NCBI GenBank assembly: GCA_900116395.1
Contig: FPAN01000006.1
Coordinates: forward strand, 165,527 to 229,526
Direction of reading: 5' to 3'
Source: Lachnospiraceae bacterium XBD2001
GTDB lineage: Bacteria; Bacillota; Clostridia; Lachnospirales; Lachnospiraceae
Length of the DNA stretch: 64,000 nucleotides
The notes beneath the pieces are model-generated. The model saw only the letters and a list, made by a program, of their open reading frames with translations. It was not told the origin of the DNA and did not search any database. Made by a program: the position numbers and the translations under genes. Below, one piece after another: positions 18,227 to 27,144 of the stretch. How positions within the stretch are numbered: the first letter of the stretch is position 1; each line of letters opens with the position of its first letter.

Positions 18227-19123
18227 ATGTCTTTTTCCGGAGATATCAAAGCAGAGCTGGTGGAAGAATTTCCGAAAAGCCGTCATTGCCAGATTGCGGA
18301 ATTAGCCGCATATGTGGCTTTTTTAGGTAACTTTCACAAAAAAGACGGAAAATTGCGTTTTTCTTTGGAGACCGAGAACCCGAATATACAGCGAAAATGC
18401 TTTACTTTGCTAAAAAAATTGGATACTATAACAAGGTATGACGCAGGTATTATCGAAGAGGATGCCGAAGGAATGCGGACCATGCTGAAGATGGAGAATG
18501 CCACCACGCCGGTGGACGGACTGCTGTTACAACAGCAATGTTGTAAGCGAAGTTTTATCCGGGGTGCTTTTTTAGCGGCAGGCTCTATGAGTGATCCCAA
18601 CAAGGCATATCATTTTGAGATTGTCTGCGACAATGCGCCTCTGGCAGAACAGCTAACAGACGTTCTGAATGTCTTTGAGCTGGATGCCAAGATTGTAGAA
18701 CGCAAGAACCATTACGTGGTCTACATCAAGGAAGGCGAGCAGATTTCTACGGTTCTGGGCTTGATGGGAGCCAATCGTGGAGTACTGGATTTCGAGAATG
18801 TCCGAGTGATGAAGGACATGCGCAACGCAGTGAACCGCAAGGTGAATTGTGAGACCGCCAACATCAGTAAGACGGTGAACGCCGCCGTACGACAGTTGGA
18901 GGATATCCGATTCATTGATGAAGCAGTGGGACTTGATACCCTCTCTTCCAACTTGCAGGAGATTGCCCAGGTGCGCCTGGAGAATCCGGATACTCCGTTG
19001 AAGGATTTAGGGAATCTTCTCGATCCGCCGGTGGGAAAATCTGGAGTGAATCATCGTCTGCGTAGAATCAGCGAGATTGCAGACCGGCTCAGAGAAGAAA
19101 GGTTTCAGGAGGATTTATCATGA
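18227..19123 (+). CDS. whiA: WhiA-family DNA-binding protein
   Basis: A 298-residue protein with an N-terminal LAGLIDADG-homing-endonuclease-like fold (degenerate, no catalytic acids) and a C-terminal helix-turn-helix (NHRLRRISEIADRLR region). It regulates sporulation genes in Streptomyces and affects division and chromosome segregation in Bacillus. The ATG at 18227 fits the family start (MSFSGDIKAEL) and follows the rapZ stop by 1 bp. The stop overlaps the next start by 4 bp. Confidence 0.95.
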   Translation: MSFSGDIKAELVEEFPKSRHCQIAELAAYVAFLGNFHKKDGKLRFSLETENPNIQRKCFTLLKKLDTITRYDAGIIEEDAEGMRTMLKMENATTPVDGLLLQQQCCKRSFIRGAFLAAGSMSDPNKAYHFEIVCDNAPLAEQLTDVLNVFELDAKIVERKNHYVVYIKEGEQISTVLGLMGANRGVLDFENVRVMKDMRNAVNRKVNCETANISKTVNAAVRQLEDIRFIDEAVGLDTLSSNLQEIAQVRLENPDTPLKDLGNLLDPPVGKSGVNHRLRRISEIADRLREERFQEDLS

Positions 19124-19368
19124 GAAAAGATGTTGTTATTCGTATGTCCGACTCTATGGAGGCAACACCAATCGCACATCTGGTTCAGCTTGCAAATCAG
19201 TTCAACAGTAGAGTTTATTTTGAGATGGATACCAAGAAGGTAAATGCTAAGAGCATCATGGGTATGATGAGCTTGGTATTGGCTTCCGGCGCTACCGTTA
19301 CCATCGATGCTGAGGGTGACGACGAGCAGACAGCAGTTAGCGCTTTGGAGGATTTCTTGTCCAAATAG
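19120..19368 (+). CDS. HPr-like phosphocarrier, Crh-type (no PTS histidine)
   Basis: An 82-residue HPr fold. The position of the PTS phospho-histidine (His15 of HPr) is Glu14 here (SMEATPIAH), and the neighbouring arginine is also lost, so phosphotransfer from enzyme I is not possible. The HprK target serine is kept as Ser45 in VNAKSIMGMM. This matches the logic of Crh, the catabolite-repression HPr of Bacillus, which has Gln15. It overlaps whiA by 4 bp and lies downstream of hprK in the same cluster, consistent with a purely regulatory role as a CcpA co-effector. Confidence 0.92.
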   Translation: MRKDVVIRMSDSMEATPIAHLVQLANQFNSRVYFEMDTKKVNAKSIMGMMSLVLASGATVTIDAEGDDEQTAVSALEDFLSK

Positions 19369-19381
19369 AATGGAGAATACA

Positions 19382-20269
19382 ATGGGAAAGAAGCTTCTTT
19401 TCATTTATAATCCACATTCCGGTAAGGGATTGATTCGCAATTACCTTGCAGATATCGTGGATACTATGGTGAAGGCAGGATTCGAAGTTACGATTTATCC
19501 TACCCAGGCACCGGCGGATGCAACCCGTAAGGTGCAAGAGGAAGCCTCCCGATATGATCGGATCGTTTGCAGCGGCGGCGACGGTACCCTAGATGAAGTG
19601 GTAACCGGTATGATGTCCTTGCAACAGCGCGTTCCGATTGGCTACATTCCGGCCGGAAGTACCAATGATTTCGGTAATTCCTTAGGAATCGATAAAGATA
19701 TGCGAAGAGCTGCGGAGATTGCAGTCAACGGACGCCCATATCCAGTGGATATCGGGCGTTTTAATAAAGACAATTTTGTCTACGTGGCAGCCTTCGGTAT
19801 TTTTACGGAAGTATCCTATGCAACCAGTCAGGATCTGAAGAATGCATTGGGACATGTAGCCTATTTGTTGGAGGCAGTGAAGCAGCTTACGGATATTCCA
19901 TCCTTCCGCATGCAGGTAGAATACGACGGCAACATGATCTATGATGAATTCATCTACGGCATGATTACCAATACTAAGTCTGTTGGTGGTATGAAGGGTA
20001 TTATCCCGGGAGCCATCGATTTACAGGACGGTGTATTTGAGGTGACTTTGATTCGCACACCGAAGACACCGATTGATTTAACAGATATTGTGAACTTCCT
20101 CTTGGGTAATTCCAAGGAGTCGGAGTTCGTCTATTCCTTCCAGACCGGTGAGCTGAAGTTCACCGCTGCAGAGCAGGTGCCGTGGACTTTGGACGGCGAG
20201 TTCGGAGGAGCCCACGAAGTAGTGAATGTGAAGAACATGCACGAAGCTGTGGAAATTATGGTAGAATAG
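19382..20269 (+). CDS. Diacylglycerol kinase-family lipid kinase (YegS/BmrU/DgkB-like)
   Basis: A 295-residue cytosolic kinase. The N-terminal IYNPHSGKG and CSGGDGTLDEVV motifs (nucleotide site) and PAGSTNDFGNSLG identify the DAGK catalytic family, which phosphorylates diacylglycerol or related lipids. A C-terminal beta-sandwich ends with a LDGEFGGAH element. Two in-frame ATGs exist (19370, 19382); GGAGA is spaced properly only for 19382. It is 13 bp downstream of the HPr-like gene and probably ends that transcript. Confidence 0.9.
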   Translation: MGKKLLFIYNPHSGKGLIRNYLADIVDTMVKAGFEVTIYPTQAPADATRKVQEEASRYDRIVCSGGDGTLDEVVTGMMSLQQRVPIGYIPAGSTNDFGNSLGIDKDMRRAAEIAVNGRPYPVDIGRFNKDNFVYVAAFGIFTEVSYATSQDLKNALGHVAYLLEAVKQLTDIPSFRMQVEYDGNMIYDEFIYGMITNTKSVGGMKGIIPGAIDLQDGVFEVTLIRTPKTPIDLTDIVNFLLGNSKESEFVYSFQTGELKFTAAEQVPWTLDGEFGGAHEVVNVKNMHEAVEIMVE

Positions 20270-20279
20270 GGACTTTTTG

Positions 20280-20309
20280 TTGAATCCATAGACCTGTTTA
20301 TTATATAAT
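20280..20309 (+). promoter_or_regulatory. Promoter of fba
   Basis: -35 TTGAAT (20280-20285), 18-bp spacer, consensus -10 TATAAT (20304-20309). A small ACCCC/GGGGT hairpin lies in the short leader. Confidence 0.75.
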
Positions 20310-20368
20310 ACAGGCGTAGTGCGAATGTGACCCCTCGTGGGGGTTAAGAAAATAAGGAGGATATGTTA

Positions 20369-21232
20369 ATGTTAGTATCTGCAAAAGAGATGCTGAACAA
20401 GGCTAAGGCTGGACATTACGCAGTTGGTCAGTTCAACATCAACAACTTAGAGTGGACAAAGGCTGTTCTTTTGACCGCACAGGAGTGCAACTCTCCGGTT
20501 ATTCTTGGTGTATCTGAGGGTGCTGGTAAGTACATGACAGGTTTCAAGACCGTTGCTGCTATGGTTAAGGCAATGGATGAAGAGCTTGGAATTACTGTTC
20601 CTGTAGCACTTCACTTAGATCATGGTACATACGAAGGATCTAAGAAGTGTATCGAGGCAGGATTTACTTCTATCATGTTCGACGGTTCTCATTATGCAAT
20701 TGACGAGAACGTTGAGAAGACTACTGAGTTAGTTAAGTTAGCTCATGACAACGGAATTTCCATCGAGGCTGAGGTTGGTTCCATCGGCGGCGAGGAAGAC
20801 GGCGTTATCGGTATGGGTGAGTGTGCTGATCCTGATGAGTGCAAGCGCGTAGCTGATCTTGGTGTTGATATGCTTGCAGCTGGTATCGGTAACATCCACG
20901 GTGTATATCCGGAGAACTGGGCAGGACTTCAGTTCGACGTATTGGATGCAATCCAGCAGAAGACCGGCGCTATGCCATTGGTACTTCATGGTGGTACCGG
21001 TATTCCGGATGACATGATTAAGAAGGCTATTGACCTTGGAGTTTCCAAGATCAACGTTAACACAGAGTGCCAGTTATCTTTCGCTGCTGCTACTCGTGAA
21101 TATATCGAGGCTGGCAAGGATCAGCAGGGCAAGGGATTCGATCCTAGAAAGCTTCTTGCTCCTGGTACCGAGGCTATCAAGGCTAAGGTTAAGGAGAAGA
21201 TGGAACTTTTCGGTTCTGTTGGAAAGGCCTAA
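20369..21232 (+). CDS. fba: Class II fructose-1,6-bisphosphate aldolase
   Basis: A 287-residue zinc aldolase of glycolysis and gluconeogenesis. Zinc ligands and catalytic residues are in LHLDHGTYEG, FDGSHYAIDEN, EAEVGSIGG, GNIHGVYP and LHGGTGIPDD; the NVNTECQ block binds phosphate. The start at 20369 (MLVSAKEML) is preferred to the ATG six bases earlier because AAGGAGG would be only 2 bp from the first but 8 bp from the second. It has its own promoter and terminator, as expected for a highly expressed gene. Confidence 0.96.
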   Translation: MLVSAKEMLNKAKAGHYAVGQFNINNLEWTKAVLLTAQECNSPVILGVSEGAGKYMTGFKTVAAMVKAMDEELGITVPVALHLDHGTYEGSKKCIEAGFTSIMFDGSHYAIDENVEKTTELVKLAHDNGISIEAEVGSIGGEEDGVIGMGECADPDECKRVADLGVDMLAAGIGNIHGVYPENWAGLQFDVLDAIQQKTGAMPLVLHGGTGIPDDMIKKAIDLGVSKINVNTECQLSFAAATREYIEAGKDQQGKGFDPRKLLAPGTEAIKAKVKEKMELFGSVGKA

Positions 21233-21244
21233 GAGTAATACTTG

Positions 21245-21279
21245 AAGGGTGTTCCATATTTCATTTGGAACACCCTTTT
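21245..21279 (+). terminator. Terminator of fba
   Basis: AAGGGTGTTCCA / TGGAACACCCTT perfect 12-bp stem with a T-run. Confidence 0.95.
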
Positions 21280-21304
21280 ATTGTAAAAGAGAGAGGAAAC
21301 AACG

Positions 21305-23431
21305 TTGGAAGAGATTAAGAACGAATACTACAATGTAGCCGATATTTTTGGTGAGAACGTATTTAACGATGCGACGATGCGTGAGCGTCTCCCGAAGAAG
21401 ACCTACCAGAAATTAAAAGAGACCATTCGCGAGGGTCGGGAGTTGGACCTTGAGACTGCGGATGTGGTTGCTCATGAGATGAAGGAATGGGCCATTGAGA
21501 AGGGTGCAACCCATTACACCCATTGGTTCCAGCCGCTGACCGGTGTAACAGCTGAGAAGCATGATTCTTTCATTACAGCACCAATGTCCAATGGTAAGGT
21601 CTTGATGAGCTTTTCCGGTAAGGAACTCATTAAGGGAGAACCTGACGCATCTTCGTTTCCGAGTGGTGGATTGCGTGCAACCTTCGAGGCAAGAGGATAT
21701 ACAGCTTGGGATTGTACCTCTCCTGCATTCGTTCGACAGGATGCTGCAGGTGCAACACTGTGCATTCCAACGGCATTCTGCTCTTTTACCGGTGAAGCAT
21801 TAGACCAGAAGACTCCATTGCTTCGTTCTATGGAAGCAATCAATAAGCAGTCTCTTCGTCTGGTTCGTTTATTCGGCAACACCACTTCTCATCGTGTGAC
21901 ACCATCCGTTGGTGTAGAGCAGGAGTACTTCATCATTGATCGTAAGAACTTCCTGGCACGTAAGGATTTGGTTTATACCGGACGTACCTTAATCGGAGCA
22001 ATGCCTCCGAAGGGTCAGGAGATGGACGATCACTACTTCGGTGCTATCCGTGAGCGTATTGCTGCGTTTATGAGGGACGTAAATACGGAGTTATGGAAGC
22101 TTGGCGTATCTGCCAAGACCCAGCATAACGAAGTTGCTCCGGCACAGCATGAGTTGGCTCCAATCTATGCTGAGGCTAACGTAGCAGTCGATCACAACCA
22201 GTTGATTATGGAGACTCTGAAGAAGGTGGCTTATCGTCACGGTTTACAGTGCTTACTCCATGAGAAGCCATTCAAGGGTGTGAACGGATCCGGTAAGCAT
22301 GACAACTGGTCTTTGGTTACTGATGACGGAATTAACCTTTTAGAGCCGGGTAATACCCCACACGATAACATCCAGTTCTTACTGGTTCTTGCTTGTATTT
22401 TACGTGCAGTAGATGATCATGCGGATCTTCTTCGTGAGTCTGCTGCTGATGTTGGCAATGATCATCGTCTTGGTGGAGACGAGGCACCGCCATCCGTTAT
22501 CTCTGTATATCTTGGTGAGCAGTTACAGGACGTGCTGAACCAGTTAATCAGCACCGGCGAAGCTACCCACAGTATTAAGGGACAGAAGTTGGATACCGGT
22601 GTTAAGACTTTGCCGGATTTCCTGAAGGACGCAACGGACCGGAACCGTACGTCACCGTTTGCATTTACCGGTAACAAGTTCGAGTTCCGTATGGTTGGTT
22701 CCGAGGATTCTGTCGGTGAGCCGAACATCGTATTGAACACCATCGTTGCTGAGGCATTCTCCGATGCATGCGATGAGTTAGAGAAGGCAGAGGATTTTGA
22801 TTCTGCTGTTCATGATTTGATTAAGAAGCTTCTGAATGAGCATCAGCGTATCGTCTTCAACGGCAACGGATATTCTCCGGAGTGGGCTGCTGAAGCCGAG
22901 AAGCGTGGACTTGCCAACATCACCAATATGGTGGATGCAATTCCGGCACTGACCACAGAGAAGTCTGTGGCATTATTTGAGAAGTTCAACGTATTCAGCC
23001 GTACTGAGCTGGAGTCCCGTGCAGAGATTGAGTACGAGATCTACTCCAAGAAGCTGAATATTGAAGCTAAGACCATGATTGACATTGTTCGCAAGTTAAT
23101 CATTCCGGCAACCATTCGCTACACCACAGCCCTGGCTACCTCGATTAACCAGGTGAAGGCTGCTTGTGATGCGGATGTTAGTACACAGACCGAGATGCTC
23201 CTTGAGGTTTCTGACCTCTTAAGCGAGACTCGTATTCAGTTAGCGAAGTTAGAGGATGCCCAGAAAGAGGGCGCAACCATGGAGAACGGTGCAGAGCGTG
23301 CGAAGTTCTACCGTGACCATGTGGCTACTGCGATGGCAGATCTTCGTAAGCCAGTGGATAGCTTGGAGATGCTGGTTGATAAGGAAATGTGGCCGATGCC
23401 TTCTTATGGCGATATGATTTTCGAAGTGTAA
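21305..23431 (+). CDS. glnN: Glutamine synthetase type III
   Basis: A 708-residue ATP-dependent ammonia-assimilating enzyme of the GSIII class. The N-terminal GSIII domain is seen in [15 protein letters not shown] and CTSPAFVRQ. The catalytic core includes [20 protein letters not shown] (metal/glutamate ligands) and [13 protein letters not shown] (ATP site). A long helical C-terminal region is typical of the class. TTG start at 21305 with GAGAGG at good spacing. It sits close downstream of the fba terminator, and no obvious glnR or riboswitch element is visible in the 60-bp gap. Confidence 0.96.
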   Translation: MEEIKNEYYNVADIFGENVFNDATMRERLPKKTYQKLKETIREGRELDLETADVVAHEMKEWAIEKGATHYTHWFQPLTGVTAEKHDSFITAPMSNGKVLMSFSGKELIKGEPDASSFPSGGLRATFEARGYTAWDCTSPAFVRQDAAGATLCIPTAFCSFTGEALDQKTPLLRSMEAINKQSLRLVRLFGNTTSHRVTPSVGVEQEYFIIDRKNFLARKDLVYTGRTLIGAMPPKGQEMDDHYFGAIRERIAAFMRDVNTELWKLGVSAKTQHNEVAPAQHELAPIYAEANVAVDHNQLIMETLKKVAYRHGLQCLLHEKPFKGVNGSGKHDNWSLVTDDGINLLEPGNTPHDNIQFLLVLACILRAVDDHADLLRESAADVGNDHRLGGDEAPPSVISVYLGEQLQDVLNQLISTGEATHSIKGQKLDTGVKTLPDFLKDATDRNRTSPFAFTGNKFEFRMVGSEDSVGEPNIVLNTIVAEAFSDACDELEKAEDFDSAVHDLIKKLLNEHQRIVFNGNGYSPEWAAEAEKRGLANITNMVDAIPALTTEKSVALFEKFNVFSRTELESRAEIEYEIYSKKLNIEAKTMIDIVRKLIIPATIRYTTALATSINQVKAACDADVSTQTEMLLEVSDLLSETRIQLAKLEDAQKEGATMENGAERAKFYRDHVATAMADLRKPVDSLEMLVDKEMWPMPSYGDMIFEV

Positions 23432-23439
23432 GTGATACC

Positions 23440-23485
23440 ACGCCGCAGGAATTGATTGCAATCAATCCCTGTGGCGTTCTATTTT
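23440..23485. terminator. Bidirectional terminator between glnN and the AraC gene
   Basis: Imperfect 19-bp stem spanning 23440-23477 (one mismatch, one G-T pair). T-rich sequence follows it on the plus strand. The convergent genes end on either side. Confidence 0.85.
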
Positions 23486-24368
23486 AACAATTCTTCTTAC
23501 GATATGTACTCGGAGAAGATCCCATAACTTTTTGAAAGACTTTTGTATAGTAGTTGCCATCAGAGAAGCCGCAGGATTCGGCGATTTCGGAGATGGGAGC
23601 GTCGGTTTCTGTGAGTAACGCACAGCTCTTCTCAATACGGTAATTCTGGATGAAGGAGAAGAGGGATGTGCCCATGACCTTCTTAAATACCCGGGAGCAT
23701 TCGCTACGGCTTAAGTGTGCGGCAGTGGCAACGTCGTCGAGGGTGATATGGTCAGTGTAATGTTCTTCGACGTATGAAATCATCAATCGAATCTGTTCGA
23801 AATTGCGACGCTGCTGTAGTCCGACTTTTTCGTTCAACGATATATGTTGGAATAATAGCTGCCATATCTGCATCATTTGCTGGATCACGTGCCACTCAAA
23901 GTCCTTTGCCTGGGACTCATAGCATGCAATCGTGGTTAGCAGGTGTTCTTTTACCTCTTGATGCCAGTCTTCACTTCCGTCCAGATGCAAGGATGATACA
24001 CCACTTCGCTCCGTAATGGGGGTCACATACTTTTCTTGAATTAAGCTTCCTTCGAAGCCGTAGATGAGCTTCGGGAGGAAGGTGACCGCAATATATTCAC
24101 AATCACTTTCTTCCCACTGGTGACCTTCGTGGAGGGTACTCTGGTTTCCAAAGAGCACATCACCGGCCTTCAGATGGTATGTCTTGTCATTGATAGAGTA
24201 GAGCATCTCGCCGGATACCACGTATGTGAGCTCTATCTCTGGGTGCCAATGCCACAGGAAGGATGCAGTTTCATAATTGGACAGGCGTTCATGGCTGACT
24301 AATATAGGAAACCCGAATCCGCCGTGCTCTTTCTTTTCTTTTTGTAAATCATCGGTAATAATCTGCAT
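23484..24368 (-). CDS. AraC-family transcriptional regulator with cupin sensor domain
   Basis: 294 residues: an N-terminal cupin-like sugar-binding half (HWHPEIELTYVVSGEM, with metal/ligand-type histidines) and two C-terminal helix-turn-helix motifs (LDDVATAAHLSRSECSRVFK and ISEIAESCGFSDGNYYTKVF). The ATG at 24368 (AAGGAG upstream) is preferred over a start six codons earlier. It is divergent from galactokinase across a 116-bp gap and is the likely regulator of that gene; this is inferred from position only. Confidence 0.9.
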   Translation of the reverse strand: MQIITDDLQKEKKEHGGFGFPILVSHERLSNYETASFLWHWHPEIELTYVVSGEMLYSINDKTYHLKAGDVLFGNQSTLHEGHQWEESDCEYIAVTFLPKLIYGFEGSLIQEKYVTPITERSGVSSLHLDGSEDWHQEVKEHLLTTIACYESQAKDFEWHVIQQMMQIWQLLFQHISLNEKVGLQQRRNFEQIRLMISYVEEHYTDHITLDDVATAAHLSRSECSRVFKKVMGTSLFSFIQNYRIEKSCALLTETDAPISEIAESCGFSDGNYYTKVFQKVMGSSPSTYRKKNC

Positions 24369-24484
24369 GATGAATCTCCTTTGCACAATATTTTACTAAT
24401 TTAGAGCAACATCTTCAATGTACTTTTTCTATGAATCTCCTATACTAGAATTATCAATTGATTCGTTTATGAAGGAGAAATACC

Positions 24485-25723
24485 ATGAATATTCCAAGTA
24501 ACGCAACGCTAGAGAAGATTTACGGGGAATCCACAGTAAGTGGAGCGCGTTATGCTTCCATAGCAGAGAATTTCGAGAAGGAGTTCCATTCTTGTGAGAT
24601 GGACTTCTTTACTGCACCGGGTCGTACCGAGATTGTTGGAAATCACACCGACCACAACGGAGGCAAGGTCATAGCTGCAAGCATCACCCTTGATACCATT
24701 GGAGCTGCAGCAGCAACAGATAACAATGTGATTAATGTCATCAGCGAAGGCTATTGTCCAATCACTATCGAGTTAGACAAGATTGATTCCGTTCCGAAGG
24801 AAGCAGGAACCATTTCCCTTATTGCCGGAATGGTAGAGGCGATGAAGAAGTTCGGATATCAGGTGGGTGGATTTAATCTCTATGCATCTACCACTGTCAT
24901 TGGAGCTGCAGGAATTAGTTCATCTGCATCCTTCGAGATGTTGATCTGTTCTGTATTGAATTACTTCTATAATGACGGCAAGATTCCATACAGCGATTAT
25001 GCTCGTATCGGACAGTATTCCGAGAACAACTGGTGGAACAAGGCATCCGGTCTTATGGATCAGATGGCATGTGCAGTGGGCGGCGCCATCGAGTTGGATT
25101 TCGCAGGAGAGATCAAGTATGACCAGATTAACTTCGACCTAGCAAAGCATGGTTATAGCATGGTCATTACCAATACCGGTGGAAGTCATGCAGACTTATC
25201 TGAGGACTATAGTGCAATTCCTCGTGAGATGCGTGAAGTGGCTGCTGTATTCGGTAAGGAACGTCTCTGCGAGATTACAATGGATGAGCTGTTAGATCGA
25301 CTTCCGGAAGTTATTGAGAAGGTGGGCAACGATCGTGCAGTACTTCGTGCATTCCATTTCTTGGAAGAGAATGAGCGCGTAGAAGCCATGGCAGATGCCA
25401 TTCGTGGAGATAAGATTGATGATATTTTGGCTTTGCTTACAGCATCCGGAAATTCATCTTATAAGTTCTTGCAGAACTGCTATCCGCTTACCGATTGGAA
25501 GGTGCAGAAGATTGGCCTTGGATTAGTCCTGACTGAGCACTTCCTGAAGGAAGTAGGCGCAGGCTGCTGTCGTGTACACGGCGGTGGATTCGCAGGCGTC
25601 ATCCAGACGATGGTACGCACCAGCGACTTGGATGCATATGTAGAATATATGTCCAAGTACTTCGGAAAGGATAATGTGTATCCAATGAACGTACGTAATA
25701 CCGGTGCAGTCCACGTAGAGTAA
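24485..25723 (+). CDS. galK: Galactokinase (GHMP kinase)
   Basis: A 412-residue kinase phosphorylating galactose to galactose-1-phosphate (Leloir pathway). All three GHMP motifs are visible: substrate motif PGRTEIVGNHTDHNGG near residue 38, the ATP-loop GAAGISSSASFEM near 140, and GCCRVHGGGFAG near 360. The HTDHN acid and histidine contact galactose. No galT/galE is adjacent. GAAGGAG precedes the ATG. Divergent AraC gene upstream; an acquired island begins directly after the stop codon. Confidence 0.92.
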   Translation: MNIPSNATLEKIYGESTVSGARYASIAENFEKEFHSCEMDFFTAPGRTEIVGNHTDHNGGKVIAASITLDTIGAAAATDNNVINVISEGYCPITIELDKIDSVPKEAGTISLIAGMVEAMKKFGYQVGGFNLYASTTVIGAAGISSSASFEMLICSVLNYFYNDGKIPYSDYARIGQYSENNWWNKASGLMDQMACAVGGAIELDFAGEIKYDQINFDLAKHGYSMVITNTGGSHADLSEDYSAIPREMREVAAVFGKERLCEITMDELLDRLPEVIEKVGNDRAVLRAFHFLEENERVEAMADAIRGDKIDDILALLTASGNSSYKFLQNCYPLTDWKVQKIGLGLVLTEHFLKEVGAGCCRVHGGGFAGVIQTMVRTSDLDAYVEYMSKYFGKDNVYPMNVRNTGAVHVE

Positions 25724-26061
25724 GCTATCGGTATGGCGCTAGGGCATTGCGCAAGGAAATGGTTGTTCCTTTGTCCCAACAAAATCCGAATGATAGGATT
25801 AGGGTAAAAGTGGACTTGGACGAACTGGATGAAACCAGTGCCGAAGCCAAAGCCACATATAAGAAAATTACTGACTGGGTGCAGGAACACTAGGGATTTC
25901 ATGTAACGAATCATAATATTGCTCAGGTTAAGCGGAAGAATGGTATTATAGAGCGCGATAACTATAATAAGCCTAAGTCAGAAGATAGTAGGCAACCGGG
26001 AACAACGCCTGAGAAAGAAAAGACTATTACTGAAGCTTTAAAGTATTTCAAAATGATATAA
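25724..26061 (+). pseudogene. Decayed C-terminal gene fragment (RlmD-like tail)
   Basis: One frame reads continuously from the end of galK (ALRKEMVVPLSQQNPNDRIR... VKVDLDELDETSAEAKATY) to a TAA at 26059-26061, interrupted by an in-frame TAG at 25891. There is no start or upstream domain. From memory, the ending (AQVKRKNGIIERDNYNKPKS, then a KYFKMI-like end) resembles the extra C-terminal tail of some clostridial 23S rRNA uracil-methyltransferases and similar proteins on mobile elements. It is a broken remnant at the left edge of the AT-rich island; the family assignment is tentative. Confidence 0.6.
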
Positions 26062-26072
26062 GGTATTGAATT

Positions 26073-26107
26073 AGGCATGTACCCTTAAATGAGTGCATGC
26101 CTTTTTG
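26073..26107 (+). terminator. Terminator after the decayed fragment
   Basis: AGGCATGTAC pairs with GTGCATGCCT (one wobble), then TTTTTG. It follows the pseudogene stop closely, so it is probably that gene's original terminator. Confidence 0.7.
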
Positions 26108-26466
26108 CTGTTAACGTTTCTTAGACATCAATTTTCTGAAGGTGTCTCATATTGTCTGAAAATGACCTGCTTTGTCTTGCGTTGTCTTAGATTAACCCTA
26201 TTTTATGATTTGCAGAAATGGTATTATCAAATTGGAAGTAGATTGGCGGGATACATTTGGGATAGTATCCAGATGTTATTGGGATATGGCAGGAATATTT
26301 GTGCGGATATACTTGTGATAATATTATAATGGTCTTTAGGTGTTGTGCCCCGATTTGACTCTAAAATGCCCCAAAGTCACCCCGAAATTACCCCTAAGGT
26401 TCACCTTTTCATCTGAAAATGGGCATGATATTATTATCATAGACAATTTGCAGCTGAGCTTAAATG

Positions 26467-26514
26467 TCACAAAATATCACAAATTGCAGCACCAACGTCA
26501 CAAATTGTCACAGA
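26467..26514 (+). repeat. Iteron-like TCACAAA direct repeats
   Basis: TCACAAA occurs at 26467, 26477 and 26498 and as TCACAGA at 26508, that is at steps of 10, 21 and 10 bp, all on one helix face. A related ACAATTTGCAGC lies just upstream. Such phased repeats resemble replication iterons or a repressor-binding cluster. The surrounding stretch 26108-26627 shows no convincing gene. Confidence 0.5.
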
Positions 26515-26566
26515 GTGTATATTTTCAGGCTTTGATAAACCTGATATTATTAGAATATGGAAAGAC

Positions 26567-26598
26567 AAGCAATCGAGAGAAATCTTGGTTGCTTTTTT
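26567..26598 (+). terminator. Hairpin with T-run upstream of a frameshifted small gene
   Basis: AAGCAATC pairs with GGTTGCTT, followed by TTTT. It could be a terminator or a leader attenuator. Confidence 0.6.
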
Positions 26599-26627
26599 AT
26601 TTATTAAAAAGAAAGCGAGGTACTAAG

Positions 26628-26869
26628 ATGACAAAGTTAACAGATGAAAAAAAGAAGTTCTTTACGTTTATGGAAGTCCAGTTTTAAAGGATACCCATAA
26701 ACGCTTGGAAATGGCATGCGCACTTATGGTTGATCCTATTACAAAGACAGCTACATGCAGCCTGAGAAATAAGCTTGCAGAGATGACATGCTCATTGGCA
26801 TATTTTTACCTATATGCTTCTGTCCGTGAAGAGCTTGGCGACCTTATATACAAAGGTAAAGTCGCCTAA
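26628..26869 (+). pseudogene. Frameshifted small mobile-element protein
   Basis: The ATG reading MTKLTDEKKKFFTFME meets a stop at 26685-26687. A one-base shift near 26675 restores a frame continuing PVLKDTHKRLEMACALMVD and ending ELGDLIYKGKVA at 26869 (about 80 residues in total). The span is not a multiple of three, consistent with one lost base. I do not recognise the function. Helical, cysteine-containing small proteins like this often precede relaxase or regulator genes on integrative elements. Confidence 0.6.
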
Positions 26870-26881
26870 GTGTTTGTAATA

Positions 26882-26897
26882 ATCACGAAGTCGTGAT
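26882..26897. promoter_or_regulatory. Palindromic operator candidate of the R-M regulator
   Basis: Perfect inverted repeat ATCACGA-AG-TCGTGAT, 29 bp before the XRE regulator start. It lacks a T-run, so it is not a terminator. It is the probable binding site for the adjacent HTH protein. Confidence 0.65.
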
Positions 26898-26925
26898 AAA
26901 CTCTTGTGTGGTAAAGGGGGATGAA

Positions 26926-27144
26926 ATGGCTGTTAAATATGACAAGTTATTCTTAAAATTACAAGATAGAAATATGACGGCAATGGATCTGACTCGTGCT
27001 GCTGGATTTAGTGGTAATATAATGACTCGAATAAAAAGAAATGAGTATATTTCTTTGGAAAGTATTGAGACTATTTGTAGCGTGTTGCAGTGCAAAGTAG
27101 ATGATATTGTTGAATTTGTACGTGTGGAGGAAGTATTGAAATGA
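26926..27144 (+). CDS. XRE-family HTH regulator, R-M controller candidate
   Basis: A 72-residue Cro/CI-type helix-turn-helix protein (MTAMDLTRAAGFSGNIMTRI core, residues 17-36) with the common ending VLQCKVDDIVEF. The ATG at 26926 has GGGGG five bases upstream and follows a perfect palindrome. Its stop overlaps the methylase start by 4 bp (ATGA), so regulator and methylase form one operon. A C-protein-like role, timing methylase against endonuclease, is inferred from position and size. Confidence 0.82.
   Translation: MAVKYDKLFLKLQDRNMTAMDLTRAAGFSGNIMTRIKRNEYISLESIETICSVLQCKVDDIVEFVRVEEVLK

Noticed and set aside
20318..20350. Riboswitch in the fba leader
   Set aside because: Only a small ACCCC/GGGGT hairpin is present, too short for a known aptamer.
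26340..26627. ORF in front of the frameshifted small gene
   Set aside because: It crosses the TCACAAA repeats and a terminator hairpin, and has no ribosome site at its start; only its last part is gene-like.
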